A DNA stretch of 64,000 nt from Rhodococcoides corynebacterioides (GCF_019834675.1 NZ_JABUBU010000001.1:62001-126000); one strand, 5' to 3'; positions 17,074 through 25,098 are shown, numbered from the stretch's first letter. The notes: generated by a model not told the origin, from the letters alone. Made by a program: numbers and translations.

Positions 17074-18075
17074 ATGATGATCATCGACTCACACGCCCAC
17101 ATCGTGGCACCCGACGGTTTGTACGCCTTTCGCGCGAACCTGATGGCCGACGGTGGGTATCACATCGGGCAACCCAAGATCAGTGACGACTCGCTGGCCG
17201 CGTGTTCGCACAGCAACGTCGAGACCATGGACGCCGTCGGCACCGATGTGCAACTGCTGTCCCCGCGCCCGTATCACCAGGGACATTCGATGAAGCCCGC
17301 ACGGCTGGTGGACGCGTGGATCCGCGCGAACAACGACGTCATAGCGCGCACCGTCGAGATGCACCCGACACGGTTCGCCGGTGTGGCCGGTCTGCCCATC
17401 ACACCCGACGAGCCGGTCGAACGTGCGTTCCCGGAGCTGCGCCGTACCGTCGAGGAGCTCGGATTCGTCGGTGTGACCGTGAATCCGGATCCCCACGAAG
17501 GCACCGGCACAGCGCCGGCCCTCGGAGACCCCTACTGGTATCCGCTGTTCGAGCAACTCGTCGAACTGAAGGTTCCGATGCAGGTGCACTCGGCCGGGTG
17601 TTACAACGGCCGTGAGACCTACAGCGAACACTTCATCACCGAGGAATCGATCGCGATTCTGTCGATGATCCGGGGAAAGGTGTTCGAACGCTTTCCGACG
17701 TTGAACGTGATGATCTCGCACGGCGGTGGCTCCGTGCCGTATCAGCTCGGTCGATGGCAGGCCGAACATCTTCATCCCGGACTCGGCGGCGACCCGCATG
17801 CGCCGCGCTTCGAAGACCACCTGAAGCATTTCCATTTCGACACCGTTCTGCACTACTCACCCGCGCTCGAACTGCTGCTCAAGACTGTCGGGTCGGACCG
17901 AGTGCTCTTCGGAACGGAACGTCCGGGTAGCGGCTCGACCGAGAATCCTGAAACGGGGCGCCCATTCGACGATTTGAAGCCGGTCATCGAGGGCTTCGAC
18001 TTTCTCGACGAGACCGACCGCAGAAAAGTGTTCGAAGAGAACGCGCGACGCGTCTTCCCACGGCTGAAGGTCTGA
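17074..18075 (+). CDS. LigJ-like 4-oxalomesaconate hydratase (amidohydrolase-2 family)
   Basis: A 333-residue metal-dependent protein of the ACMSD/amidohydrolase-2 family. The N-terminal metal motif is IIDSHAHIV, followed by QVHSAGCYNGR, VMISHGGGSVPYQLGR and the C-terminal LFGTERPGSG...NPETGRPFDDLKP. This last segment corresponds to the LFGSEM...DPETG..FDD stretch of 4-oxalomesaconate hydratase. The enzyme adds water to 4-oxalomesaconate to give CHA, between the extradiol dioxygenase and the CHA aldolase. ATG at 17074 or 17077 is possible; GAGG at 17067-17070 favours the second slightly. It is the last gene before a double hairpin. Confidence 0.87.
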   Translation: MMIIDSHAHIVAPDGLYAFRANLMADGGYHIGQPKISDDSLAACSHSNVETMDAVGTDVQLLSPRPYHQGHSMKPARLVDAWIRANNDVIARTVEMHPTRFAGVAGLPITPDEPVERAFPELRRTVEELGFVGVTVNPDPHEGTGTAPALGDPYWYPLFEQLVELKVPMQVHSAGCYNGRETYSEHFITEESIAILSMIRGKVFERFPTLNVMISHGGGSVPYQLGRWQAEHLHPGLGGDPHAPRFEDHLKHFHFDTVLHYSPALELLLKTVGSDRVLFGTERPGSGSTENPETGRPFDDLKPVIEGFDFLDETDRRKVFEENARRVFPRLKV

Positions 18076-18106
18076 ACTGCGCGGAGTGGACCTCCTGTCG
18101 GACGAG

Positions 18107-18157
18107 GGGCGTGATCTGCGATTAGGCTGCAGGTCACGCCCGTCCTGTAGGGACGGG
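18107..18157 (+). terminator. Tandem hairpins after the catabolic operon
   Basis: A 13-bp stem (18107-18119 against 18129-18141, one G-T wobble, 9-base loop) overlaps a second hairpin of 7 bp (18139-18145 against 18151-18157). They lie between the LigJ-like gene and the GntR gene and can end the long plus-strand operon. Confidence 0.65.
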
Positions 18158-18198
18158 TTCGGATCGTGGAACGGATGACCTCGGGCGAGGAGGATGGG

Positions 18199-18852
18199 AT
18201 GGCGTTGCGGACACGGCTGGGTACCGCCGGAATCATCGCCCAGCTACGCAAGCTGATCCTCCTCGGAGAGCTTGTCCCCGGGGAGGCGCTGCGCCAGGAA
18301 GAGCTGTCACAACGACTCGGCGTCAGCCGCGTCCCCATCCGCGAGGCATTTCTCGTCCTGGCCAACCAGGGTCTGCTGGTGCACCGCCCGAACCAAGGCT
18401 TCGTCGTGGCGAAGCGAACAGCGTTCGAGCTCAATCAGTTGCACACCCTGCACACTCTCCTCGAGACCGAACTCAACTCGAGCATTCACTGGCCGGACGC
18501 ATCCGCACTCGAGCACCTGCGCAGCCTCAACGCCGAGATGGAAGCGAAGGACGACGACGGCGATGTCATCGGGTTCATCGACCTCAATCACGAGTTCCAT
18601 CGGTCAGTGTGGAGTTTGTCGCCCCACAACCTGGTGATCACCGAGGTCGAACGCATCTGGACTCTGTCGGATGCATATTTCGTCAGCAACTACGGATCCT
18701 CGGAGCGACGGCGGCACGCTGTCGAACAGCATGCGCAGATCATCGACGCCCTCGCCGCCAAGGACATGACGATGTTCCAGAAAGTGTCGGCCGAGCACCG
18801 TGACGACACGCGCGGGGGAGCAAACGACGCCCTGACGCGCGCCCACACCTGA
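18199..18852 (+). CDS. GntR-family regulator with FCD domain
   Basis: A 217-residue regulator. The N-terminal winged helix (LRQEELSQRLGVSRVPIREA) is the GntR pattern, and the all-helical C-terminal half with FIDLNHEFHRSVW is an FCD effector domain. FCD regulators commonly repress catabolic operons and respond to organic acids. GAGGAGG at 18187-18193 decides the ATG at 18199 over the upstream in-frame ATG at 18166. It is the last gene before the right repeat of the island. The palindromes between the divergent operons at 10.0-10.1 kb are its probable targets. Confidence 0.88.
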   Translation: MALRTRLGTAGIIAQLRKLILLGELVPGEALRQEELSQRLGVSRVPIREAFLVLANQGLLVHRPNQGFVVAKRTAFELNQLHTLHTLLETELNSSIHWPDASALEHLRSLNAEMEAKDDDGDVIGFIDLNHEFHRSVWSLSPHNLVITEVERIWTLSDAYFVSNYGSSERRRHAVEQHAQIIDALAAKDMTMFQKVSAEHRDDTRGGANDALTRAHT

Positions 18853-18900
18853 CTGATCCGGCGGAGCCCTGACATGCTGCTCAGGAAGCAGGCCTTCGTT

Positions 18901-18980
18901 AGTCCGGGTAAATCCAGCTGATCGGGTCGTCGAAGCCTTGGAAGCGAGAGGTCTTCGGTTCAATCCTGACAGGAAGCTCT
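18901..18980 (+). repeat. Direct repeat copy B, tRNA-like 3' half (right island boundary)
   Basis: Matches copy A (4311-4390) in 70 of 80 positions, in the same orientation. Here the anticodon-like loop reads CTTGGAA instead of CTTGTAA and the left palindrome is destroyed. The T-arm-like segment ends TTCAATCCTGACAGGAAGC. Homology to copy A continues at 18980-19019, and the truncated alcohol dehydrogenase begins exactly at 19020, so the edge of the repeat is an abrupt junction. Confidence 0.65.
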
Positions 18981-19019
18981 ACGTCCGCGCAGGTCCGGCA
19001 CGGTCCCGGGGCGCCCGGA

Positions 19020-19130
19020 TCAGAGGTCTACGAGCACTGTGATGCGCTTGCCGTCTCGCAACTCTGCGAAGGTGTCGACGAGTGCGTCCAGTGGTGCGTG
19101 GGTGACCCAGCCGTCGAGTGGTGGGGGCCG
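19020..19130 (-). pseudogene. Zinc-type alcohol dehydrogenase C-terminal fragment
   Basis: The minus strand reads GWVTHAPLDALVDTFAELR then DGKRITVLVDL and a TGA stop at 19020-19022. This is the usual C-terminus of medium-chain dehydrogenases (ITHRLPLEEINEAFELM..G). Only about 35 codons remain; the rest is replaced by the FadD fragment on the other strand. The stop codon touches the end of repeat copy B. Confidence 0.55.
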
Positions 19131-19498
19131 ATTCTTCACGAGTCGTACTCGTCGACGGAGGCCAACGGCATCACCCTCATCGGACCCGACGACTGGCTCG
19201 AGCATCCCGGAAGTGTGGGCAGAGCAGGGTTGGGCATCATCCACATCTGCGACGACGCGGGAACGGAACTCGCGGTCGATGAGATCGGCACAATCTACTT
19301 CGAACGTGACTCGATGCCCTTCGCGTACCACAACGACCCCGAGAAGACGCTGAGCGCGCAACATCCGACCGAACCGACATGGTCCACCGTCGGTGACATC
19401 GGCTACGTCGACGACGACCGATACCTCTATCTGACGGATCGGAAAGCGTTCATGATCATCTCGGGTGGGGTCAACATCTACCCGCAGGAAGCGGAGAA
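19107..19498 (+). pseudogene. Acyl-CoA synthetase (FadD-like) fragment interrupted by IS3 element
   Basis: About 130 codons of an ANL-family ligase: VEWWGPILHESYSSTEANG, HPGSVGRAGLG, a GDIGYVDDDRYLYLTDRK segment and ISGGVNIYPQEAEN. The N-terminal two thirds and the C-terminal lobe are missing. The 3' break coincides with the left terminal repeat of the IS element at 19499, and the sequence beyond the element does not continue FadD, so a deletion accompanied or followed the insertion. Confidence 0.75.
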
Positions 19499-19502
19499 TG
19501 AA

Positions 19503-20495
19503 TCACCCTAGGTTCCGTGCCGTCTCCAATCGGGGCTGATCCTCGGTGATGAGGCCAGCGTAGTGGAGCGTCTCGTACTCGATCGGTGGCACGTGCCCGA
19601 TGCTCGAATGCAACCGCCTGTTGTTGTACCAGTCGACCCATCCGGCGGTCGCGAACTCGACATCGGAGGCCGTCCGGTACGGCCCGGAGTGGAAGATCGT
19701 CGTGCGGATGCACTCGCTCTTGTAGAGCCCGTTCGCCGACTCGATGAGGGCGTTGTCGTAGGCGTCCCCGACGGACCCGATGGATGCGGCGATGTCCTCG
19801 AGCGCCAATCTCTCGGTCAGCGTCACCGACGTGTACTGACTGCCTGCATCCGAATGATGTATCAGCTCAGCAGCTTTCACCGGATAGCCTTCCCTCCGGC
19901 GTTGCCGCAACGCCATCCTCAGCGGCACCGTCACCAGCTCCACCGACTTCGAGGTGGAGGCGTGCCAGGCGACGATCCGGCGTGAGAAGACATCGACGAT
20001 GAACACCACGCATACCCACCCAGCCCACGATCTGACGTAGGTGAAATCGGTGACCCAGACGCGGTTGGGTTCGTCCGCCCGGAATTGCCGGTTCAGCAGA
20101 TCCCCGGCACGAATGCCGTCAGCGGCGGGAATCGTCGTCCGGATACCCTTCGACCTGCGCACACCGTTGTGGCGCAGGGTTCTCATGGCACGATCGACCG
20201 CCCCGTGGGACACACCGGGCAGAACGGTGCGGTCGAGGTGGGCTCGCATCTTGACCCGCCCGTACAGGCCTTCCGGCGTCATCCGCCGACGCCCGTCGTC
20301 GGCGGTGCGCCAGACGGCATCGCGCACCGCGTCGACGACCACTGCGTCGGAGACGGTCCGTACCGCGGGCCGACGTGTTCTCCAGGCGCGGTAGGTTCTC
20401 GCGGCGATCGCCACACCCTGCTCCCGCAGGACCCGGCAGATCGACTCGACCGCAAAACCATTCGCGCGCAGCGTATCTATGAATCCGATGATCAT
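19503..20495 (-). CDS. IS3-family transposase OrfB (DDE catalytic subunit)
   Basis: A 330-residue integrase-core protein. The catalytic residues are in VWVTDFTYVRSW (Asp), IHHSDAGSQYTS (Asp) and DNALIESANGLYKSE (Glu), followed by DWYNNRRLHSSIG near the C-terminus. The start ATG overlaps the OrfA stop as ATGA, so it is expressed by coupling or by a frameshift into an OrfAB fusion. It appears intact, so the element may still be active. Confidence 0.9.
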   Translation of the reverse strand: MIIGFIDTLRANGFAVESICRVLREQGVAIAARTYRAWRTRRPAVRTVSDAVVVDAVRDAVWRTADDGRRRMTPEGLYGRVKMRAHLDRTVLPGVSHGAVDRAMRTLRHNGVRRSKGIRTTIPAADGIRAGDLLNRQFRADEPNRVWVTDFTYVRSWAGWVCVVFIVDVFSRRIVAWHASTSKSVELVTVPLRMALRQRRREGYPVKAAELIHHSDAGSQYTSVTLTERLALEDIAASIGSVGDAYDNALIESANGLYKSECIRTTIFHSGPYRTASDVEFATAGWVDWYNNRRLHSSIGHVPPIEYETLHYAGLITEDQPRLETARNLG

Positions 20496-20803
20496 CGGTT
20501 GCGGGGGTCGAGTTCCCCCGCGAAGAAAGTCGTCGCTGCTTTGAGAATCGCGACGTCCTCGCGGAGTTGCCGGTTCTCCGCTTTGAGTTTGCGAATCTCA
20601 GCCGATTCCTCCGACGTCGTCCCCGGGCGAGCGCCGGCGTCGACCTCCGCTTGCACCGCCCACCGGCGCACTGTCTCAACACCGACACCGACCTGCTTCG
20701 CGATCGCCGCCGACGCCGCAGTCAGCGACGGGTACTCCTGGCCGTGGGTCTGCAACAACCTCAAGGCCCGCGAGCGGACCTCCGGATCGATCTTCTTGGG
20801 CAT
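20492..20803 (-). CDS. IS3-family transposase OrfA (HTH subunit)
   Basis: A 103-residue protein with an N-terminal helix-turn-helix (MPKKIDPEVRSRALRLL, VGVGVETVRRW) and a coiled C-terminal part (IRKLKAENRQLREDVAILKA), the usual layout of IS3 OrfA, which binds the terminal repeats. The ATG at 20803 has AGGAAGG 9 bases upstream; two further upstream ATGs lack a spaced site. Confidence 0.88.
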   Translation of the reverse strand: MPKKIDPEVRSRALRLLQTHGQEYPSLTAASAAIAKQVGVGVETVRRWAVQAEVDAGARPGTTSEESAEIRKLKAENRQLREDVAILKAATTFFAGELDPRNR

Positions 20804-20929
20804 GTATTGCATCCTTCCTGACTCAGAAGGAAGCGGCATCAAACCCGGGGTGATTCAAGCTCACCGGAAACTCTCCGCATCAGCAGGTCACGCCAGGGGG
20901 CACGGGACGACAGTGGGCACATCACGATG

Positions 20930-21065
20930 GTGAGCGCCACCTCCAGCTGCTGTCGGCGCTCGGTCCACGTCGAGGGTCCGGTAGACGATGCGGTCGATCA
21001 TCGCCGAGGCGATGGTGGCTTCGCCGAACACGTCTCCCCAGCGGGCGAACGGCGAGTCGATCCTC
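20930..21065 (-). pseudogene. IstB (IS21 helper ATPase) C-terminal fragment
   Basis: The minus strand reads SPFARWGDVFGEATIASAM then IDRIVYRTLDV, matching the C-terminal region of IS21-family IstB (NLPFGRWGEVF....AAMIDRLVH). No Walker motifs are left. It marks an older IS21-type insertion beside the IS3 element. Confidence 0.6.
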
Positions 21066-21099
21066 CAGCGGCACCCTCATCGGCAGCACGCAGGGTCCA

Positions 21100-21190
21100 G
21101 GACGGCGCGAAGTGCGTGGTGGCCTCCGAACGCCGGGGCATGAACGTCTACTACTCGGCGCGCCCCGAGGCGCTCGACCCTATGCGGACA
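21100..21190 (+). pseudogene. ArsR-family regulator C-terminal fragment
   Basis: A plus-strand phase reads VASERRGMNVYYSARPEALDP, the winged-helix beta-hairpin and tail typical of ArsR/SmtB repressors (SERRG.WVYYRARPEAL). The metal site and recognition helix are missing. It directly precedes arsI, so it is probably the truncated former regulator of that gene. Confidence 0.55.
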
Positions 21191-21225
21191 CCTATTCGAC
21201 ATATGTCGCAACCCTGGAGGTTCGG

Positions 21226-21681
21226 ATGTCCCGTGCTCAGCTCGCCCTCGACGTCGACGACATCGACACCGCGATCACGTTCTACAGCAAGCTCTTCGGC
21301 GTGGCGCCGGCGAAGGTCAAGCCCGGCTACGCCAACTTCGCCATCACCGAACCGCCCTTGAAGCTGGTGCTGATCGAGAACCCCGGCCAGGGCGGCACCA
21401 TCAACCATCTCGGCGTCGACGTCGACTCGTCGGGCCGGGTGCACGAGGAGATTGCCCGCCTGACCGGCGAGGGGTTGTTCACCGACGAGGAGATCGGCAC
21501 CACCTGCTGTTTCGCCACCCAGGACAAGGTGTGGGTGACGGGACCCGGTGGGGAGCGCTGGGAGATCTACACCGTTCTCGCGGACTCCGACACCTTCGGT
21601 TCGCAGCCGATCCCGGCGCCCGCACCCAGCGTTCGCGCCGATGCGGCCCCCGCAGGGGCGACGAACACCACCTGCTGTTGA
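21226..21681 (+). CDS. arsI: ArsI/CadI-family C-As lyase (glyoxalase fold)
   Basis: A 151-residue vicinal-oxygen-chelate protein. It starts MSRAQLALDVDDIDTAITFY and has the highly conserved AKVKPGYANFAITEPPLKLV, GGTINHLGVDV and GTTCCFATQDKVWVTGPGG segments. The adjacent Cys pair in GTTCCF is the thiol pair of ArsI that binds trivalent organoarsenicals before oxygen-dependent C-As cleavage; mycobacterial CadI is a close relative induced by cadmium. GGAGG stands 5 bases before the ATG. A second CC ends the protein. It is convergent with the arsO-led ars genes. Confidence 0.88.
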   Translation: MSRAQLALDVDDIDTAITFYSKLFGVAPAKVKPGYANFAITEPPLKLVLIENPGQGGTINHLGVDVDSSGRVHEEIARLTGEGLFTDEEIGTTCCFATQDKVWVTGPGGERWEIYTVLADSDTFGSQPIPAPAPSVRADAAPAGATNTTCC

Positions 21682-21731
21682 CACCGGTCGGCGTCCGCGC
21701 GGTGCATCGCGCACCCGACACTGGTTACCGC

Positions 21732-22784
21732 TCAGGTCAGGGTCGAGGTGAGGTGCTCCACCGCATATCGTGCGGTGCGGCCGACGCCGATGAGTGTCGC
21801 GGATGCGGGGCCGGTCCAGTCGCCGTAGCCGAGGAAGACCATGGTGGGTTCGCCGGCGGCGTGCAGCCCGTCCATCGCGATGCCGCCGTCAGCGGTGGGC
21901 AGGTGCAACGGACGGAGATGTCGTAGCGCCGGCCGGAATCCGGTGCACCACACCACCGCATCGATCCGTTCGACGCCGCCGTCGTCGGTGACGACACCGT
22001 CGGTCGTGAGTGCGGCGAACATCGTGCGCGCCCGCAGGGCGCCGCGATCACGGGCGTCCCGCACCGACGGCACCATGACGACATCGCCCAGCCCGGCCAC
22101 ACCGCCGGTGTCGTCACCGGCGGCGAGTGCGCGGGCGCGCCGGGTGGCGACGTCGAACAGCACACGACCGTCGACGTCGTCGGGCAGGAACCGCGGCGGC
22201 CGGGTGGTGAACCACAGTGTGTCGGCGAAGGTGGAGATCTCGGCGAGAATCTGCGCGGCGGAGTTGCCGCCCCCGACGACGGCGACCCGGCGCCCGGTGA
22301 CGGTGCCGGGCCCGTCGTACTGCGCGGTGTGAATCTGACGGCCCCGGAACGATCGCATGCCGGGGTAGGTGGGCCAGAACGGCCGGGACCAGGTGCCGGT
22401 CGCGTTGATCACCGCCTCGGCCGACCAGGATCCCGCTGTGGTGTCGATCCGGTACCCGGAACCGTTGCGGCGCACCGCGGTCACGGAGACCGGTCGTCGC
22501 ACCGGCAGCTCGTAGCGTTGTTCGTACGCGCTCAGGTAACCCACGACGTGCGATCCGGGTGGGAACTCCTGTGACGACGGGGACATCGGCCACCCGGGCA
22601 ACCGGGAGTGCGCGGCGGGGGAGAACAGATGCAACGACGGCCAGTGGTCCCGCCAGGACCCACCAGCGGCCGGTTGGTCGTCGAGAATCATGTACTCGAG
22701 GCCTGCTCGGCGTAAGTAGTACCCGGCGGCGAGGCCTGCCTGACCGCCGCCGATGACCACCACCCGGGTTCGGGCGGTGGTCAT
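21732..22784 (-). CDS. arsO: ArsO-like flavin monooxygenase
   Basis: A 350-residue flavoprotein of the class B monooxygenase/TrkA-like group. The FAD motif is VVVIGGGQAGLAAGYYLRRAG, the NADPH motif VAVVGGGNSAAQI, and a WCTGFRP segment follows. Proteins of this kind sit in actinobacterial ars operons as ArsO, whose exact reaction is not settled. It is the last gene of the arsR-acr3-arsC-arsO minus-strand run, 37 bp after arsC. Confidence 0.82.
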   Translation of the reverse strand: MTTARTRVVVIGGGQAGLAAGYYLRRAGLEYMILDDQPAAGGSWRDHWPSLHLFSPAAHSRLPGWPMSPSSQEFPPGSHVVGYLSAYEQRYELPVRRPVSVTAVRRNGSGYRIDTTAGSWSAEAVINATGTWSRPFWPTYPGMRSFRGRQIHTAQYDGPGTVTGRRVAVVGGGNSAAQILAEISTFADTLWFTTRPPRFLPDDVDGRVLFDVATRRARALAAGDDTGGVAGLGDVVMVPSVRDARDRGALRARTMFAALTTDGVVTDDGGVERIDAVVWCTGFRPALRHLRPLHLPTADGGIAMDGLHAAGEPTMVFLGYGDWTGPASATLIGVGRTARYAVEHLTSTLT

Positions 22785-22821
22785 CGGGTTCGTGCCGTCG
22801 GTGTGCGGTGCGGTGATGGCG

Positions 22822-23232
22822 TCAGTCCCGCAGGCGAGCAGCGAGTTCGTCGACGCGGGCGGCGATGTCGTCGCGCACCAGGCGCATCCGCTCGATGCCC
22901 TCGATCCCTCGCGTCGAGGGCTCGTCGGTGTGCCAGGTCAGGTAGGTCGGTCCCTCGACCGGGTCGAGGGTTGCCTCGCTGCCGAGGGTGATCACGTAGT
23001 CCATCCGCGACAACAGGTCCGGATCGATCGGCTTGGGGTGCTCGCCGGTCAGGTCGACACCGATCTCGAGCAGCGTCTCGGCGGACAGGGCATTGACCGC
23101 GTTTCCGGGGGCGGTGCCGGCGGAGTGCACCTCGACGTCGTTGCCGGCGGCCTTGCGCATCAGCCCGGCGGCCATCTGCGATTTGCCGCCGTTCTTCACG
23201 CAGACGAACAGCACACTGGGTGTGTCGGACAT
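22822..23232 (-). CDS. arsC: Arsenate reductase, LMW-phosphatase type
   Basis: A 136-residue protein of the low-molecular-weight phosphatase fold. It opens with VLFVCVKNGGKSQMAAGLMR, the CX5-R-like catalytic loop in the actinobacterial variant (Cys-Val-Lys-Asn-Gly-Gly-Lys-Ser), with HSAGTAPG and DYVITLG downstream. It reduces arsenate to arsenite for export by Acr3, probably with mycothiol/mycoredoxin as in related actinobacteria. The ATG at 23232 is preferred over the GTG at 23244, which is too close to the GAAAGG site. Confidence 0.85.
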   Translation of the reverse strand: MSDTPSVLFVCVKNGGKSQMAAGLMRKAAGNDVEVHSAGTAPGNAVNALSAETLLEIGVDLTGEHPKPIDPDLLSRMDYVITLGSEATLDPVEGPTYLTWHTDEPSTRGIEGIERMRLVRDDIAARVDELAARLRD

Positions 23233-23296
23233 GGGGGACTGCACCTTTCGGGTGTTCAGCGGCGGAAGTGCGTCAGGTGTGCGCAGTGCTCGGACA

Positions 23297-24400
23297 TCAC
23301 GATTCCTTGCTCTGGGATACCGGCGCGGTCCGCGAGGAGGTGAAACGCCTGCGGAGAGCGAGAGAGACGTACACCAGGCCCACCAGGACAGGTACTTCGA
23401 TCAACGGTCCGACGACGCCGGCGAGGGCCTGGCCGGACGTGGCGCCGTACGTGGCGATCGCGACGGCAATGGCGAGCTCGAAGTTGTTGCCCGCTGCGGT
23501 GAACGCCAGGGTGGTGGTTCGCTCGTAGCCCAGGCCCATCGCTGCGCCGAGTGCGTATCCGCCGCCCCACATCACCGCGAAGTACACCAGCAGCGGCAGT
23601 GCGATACGGACGACGTCGAGGGGCTGGGAGGTGATGCGGTCGCCCTGCAGGGCGAAGAGAACGACGATGGTGAACAGCAGCCCGTAGAGTGCCCACGGCC
23701 CGATCTTCGGGATGAACGAGGTCTCGTACCAGTCGCGGCCCTTGGCGCGTTCCCCGAAGTGGCGCGAAGCGAATCCGGCGATCAACGGGATGCCCAGGAA
23801 GATCAGGACGGACTTCGCGATCTGCCACGGCGATGCCTCGATGGTGGTCTGGTCGAGGCCGAGCCAGCCGGGGAGAACCGAGAGGTAGAACCAGCCGAGG
23901 ACGGCGAACATGACCACCTGGAAGACCGAGTTGATCGCCACGAGGACGGCTGCGGCTTCGCGGTCGCCGCAGGCGAGGTCGTTCCAGATGATGACCATCG
24001 CGATGCACCGGGCGAGCCCGACGATGATGAGGCCGGTGCGGTACTCGGGCAGGTCGGGAAGGAACAGCCAGGCTAGGGCGAACATCAACGCCGGTCCCAA
24101 GATCCAGTTCAGGGCAAGGGAACCGAGCAGGAGCTTCTTGTCGCCGGTGACGGTGTCGAGCCGGTCGTAGCGGACCTTGGCCAGCACCGGGTACATCATG
24201 ATCAGCAGGCCGATCGCGATGGGGAGCGAGACGCCGTCGACGGAGATGGACGACAGCGCGTCGTTCATCCCCGGAACCAAGCGACCGAGCAGCAGTCCGA
24301 AGACCATCGCGACGCCGATCCAGATCGGCAGGAAACGATCGAGCGTGGACAGCTTGCCGACGACGGCGGGGTGGTCGGCGGTGTTCGCCGTGGTGCTCAC
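23297..24400 (-). CDS. acr3: ACR3-family arsenite efflux permease
   Basis: A 367-residue protein with ten predicted membrane helices. The ACR3 hallmark LARCIAMVIIWNDLACGD contains the conserved Cys needed for arsenite transport, and FTAAGNNFELAIAVAI is the second conserved helix motif. It exports arsenite using the proton gradient. The GTG start at 24400 overlaps the arsR stop (GTGA), so translation is coupled. Confidence 0.93.
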   Translation of the reverse strand: MSTTANTADHPAVVGKLSTLDRFLPIWIGVAMVFGLLLGRLVPGMNDALSSISVDGVSLPIAIGLLIMMYPVLAKVRYDRLDTVTGDKKLLLGSLALNWILGPALMFALAWLFLPDLPEYRTGLIIVGLARCIAMVIIWNDLACGDREAAAVLVAINSVFQVVMFAVLGWFYLSVLPGWLGLDQTTIEASPWQIAKSVLIFLGIPLIAGFASRHFGERAKGRDWYETSFIPKIGPWALYGLLFTIVVLFALQGDRITSQPLDVVRIALPLLVYFAVMWGGGYALGAAMGLGYERTTTLAFTAAGNNFELAIAVAIATYGATSGQALAGVVGPLIEVPVLVGLVYVSLALRRRFTSSRTAPVSQSKES

Positions 24401-24798
24401 GCCGTCACCAGCCCGGTGTCGGAGACGTCCACGTCGTCAGCGGTGGGATCTGTAGCGGCGAGCACCGCCGACAACTGTTGCAGCGCAGCGGGAACGACCC
24501 AGTAGTAGACCCAGGTGCCGCGGCGCTCGCAGTCCAACAGTCCGGCCTCGCGGAGCACCTTGAGATGGTGGGAGATGGTCGGCTGAGACAGGTCGAACGA
24601 GCCGGAGATGTCGCAGACGCAGGCCTCGCCGTTCTCGTGGCTGGCCACCAGGCTCAGCAGGCGCAGACGGGCCGGGTCGCCCAGTGCCTTGAACATCCGC
24701 GCGAGATCCTCGGCCCAGTCGGTGGTCAGAGGTTCGCGGGTCAGCGGTGAACAGCATCCGCCGCTGGTCGCTGCGACGGCCACGGTTTGATTCGACAC
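24397..24798 (-). CDS. arsR: ArsR-family arsenic-responsive repressor
   Basis: A 133-residue winged-helix repressor. DWAEDLARMFKALGDPARLR leads to ACVCDISGSFDLSQPTISHH, with the Cys-Val-Cys arsenic site at the start of the recognition region, and RRGTWVYY forms the wing. An N-terminal CC (GGCCSP) may be an extra ligand. The GTG at 24798 is the likely start, since upstream sequence holds the operator; a long upstream open phase is not coding. Confidence 0.9.
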   Translation of the reverse strand: MSNQTVAVAATSGGCCSPLTREPLTTDWAEDLARMFKALGDPARLRLLSLVASHENGEACVCDISGSFDLSQPTISHHLKVLREAGLLDCERRGTWVYYWVVPAALQQLSAVLAATDPTADDVDVSDTGLVTA

Positions 24799-24807
24799 CC
24801 GTCTATA

Positions 24808-24833
24808 TTGACGGTTGTTGAATCGACGGTCAA
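24808..24833. promoter_or_regulatory. ArsR operator-like inverted repeat
   Basis: TTGACGGTTG, TTGAAT, then CGACGGTCAA: the outer arms match in 8 of 10 positions when inverted. It lies 10 bp upstream of the arsR start, where an autoregulatory ArsR operator is expected. Confidence 0.6.
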
Positions 24834-24996
24834 GTGCATCGACGCTCTCGGGCCCGAAGCCACTCGACCCGAGGGTCTTTCGTTGCCTCCGTCGGTGTCC
24901 CTCGTCGCTGACGAGGCCGCACTGCTGCGCGCGACGATGACGTCGTGAGCATCGTCGATCGCGACGATCCCTGCGGAGCGACAGGAGCGAAGCCCC

Positions 24997-25098
24997 ATGG
25001 CATCGAGACGCATCGTGGTCGCCACTGCCAGCCGTCACGGCGCCACCGCCGAAATCGGTGAGCGCATCGCCCGCGTCCTCGTCGACGAGACCAGCTCG
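24997..25098 (+). pseudogene. Flavodoxin-like N-terminal fragment
   Basis: AGGAG precedes the ATG, and the first 33 codons read MASRRIVVATASRHGATAEI then GERIARVLVDET, the FMN-loop start of HemG/flavodoxin-type proteins. At about 25098 the sequence switches abruptly into the truncated XRE/membrane-protein cassette on the other strand. The rest of the gene is absent. Confidence 0.65.

Larger units (their letters stand above)
19499..20857 (-). mobile_element. IS3-family insertion sequence
   Basis: A 1359-bp element with terminal inverted repeats: the left end starts TGAATCACCCTAGGTTCCGT and the inverted right end starts TGAATCACCCCGGGTTTGAT. It carries the two overlapping transposase genes usual in IS3. 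No target-site duplication is seen (GAA on the left, AGC on the right), consistent with rearrangement next to the element. Confidence 0.88.
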
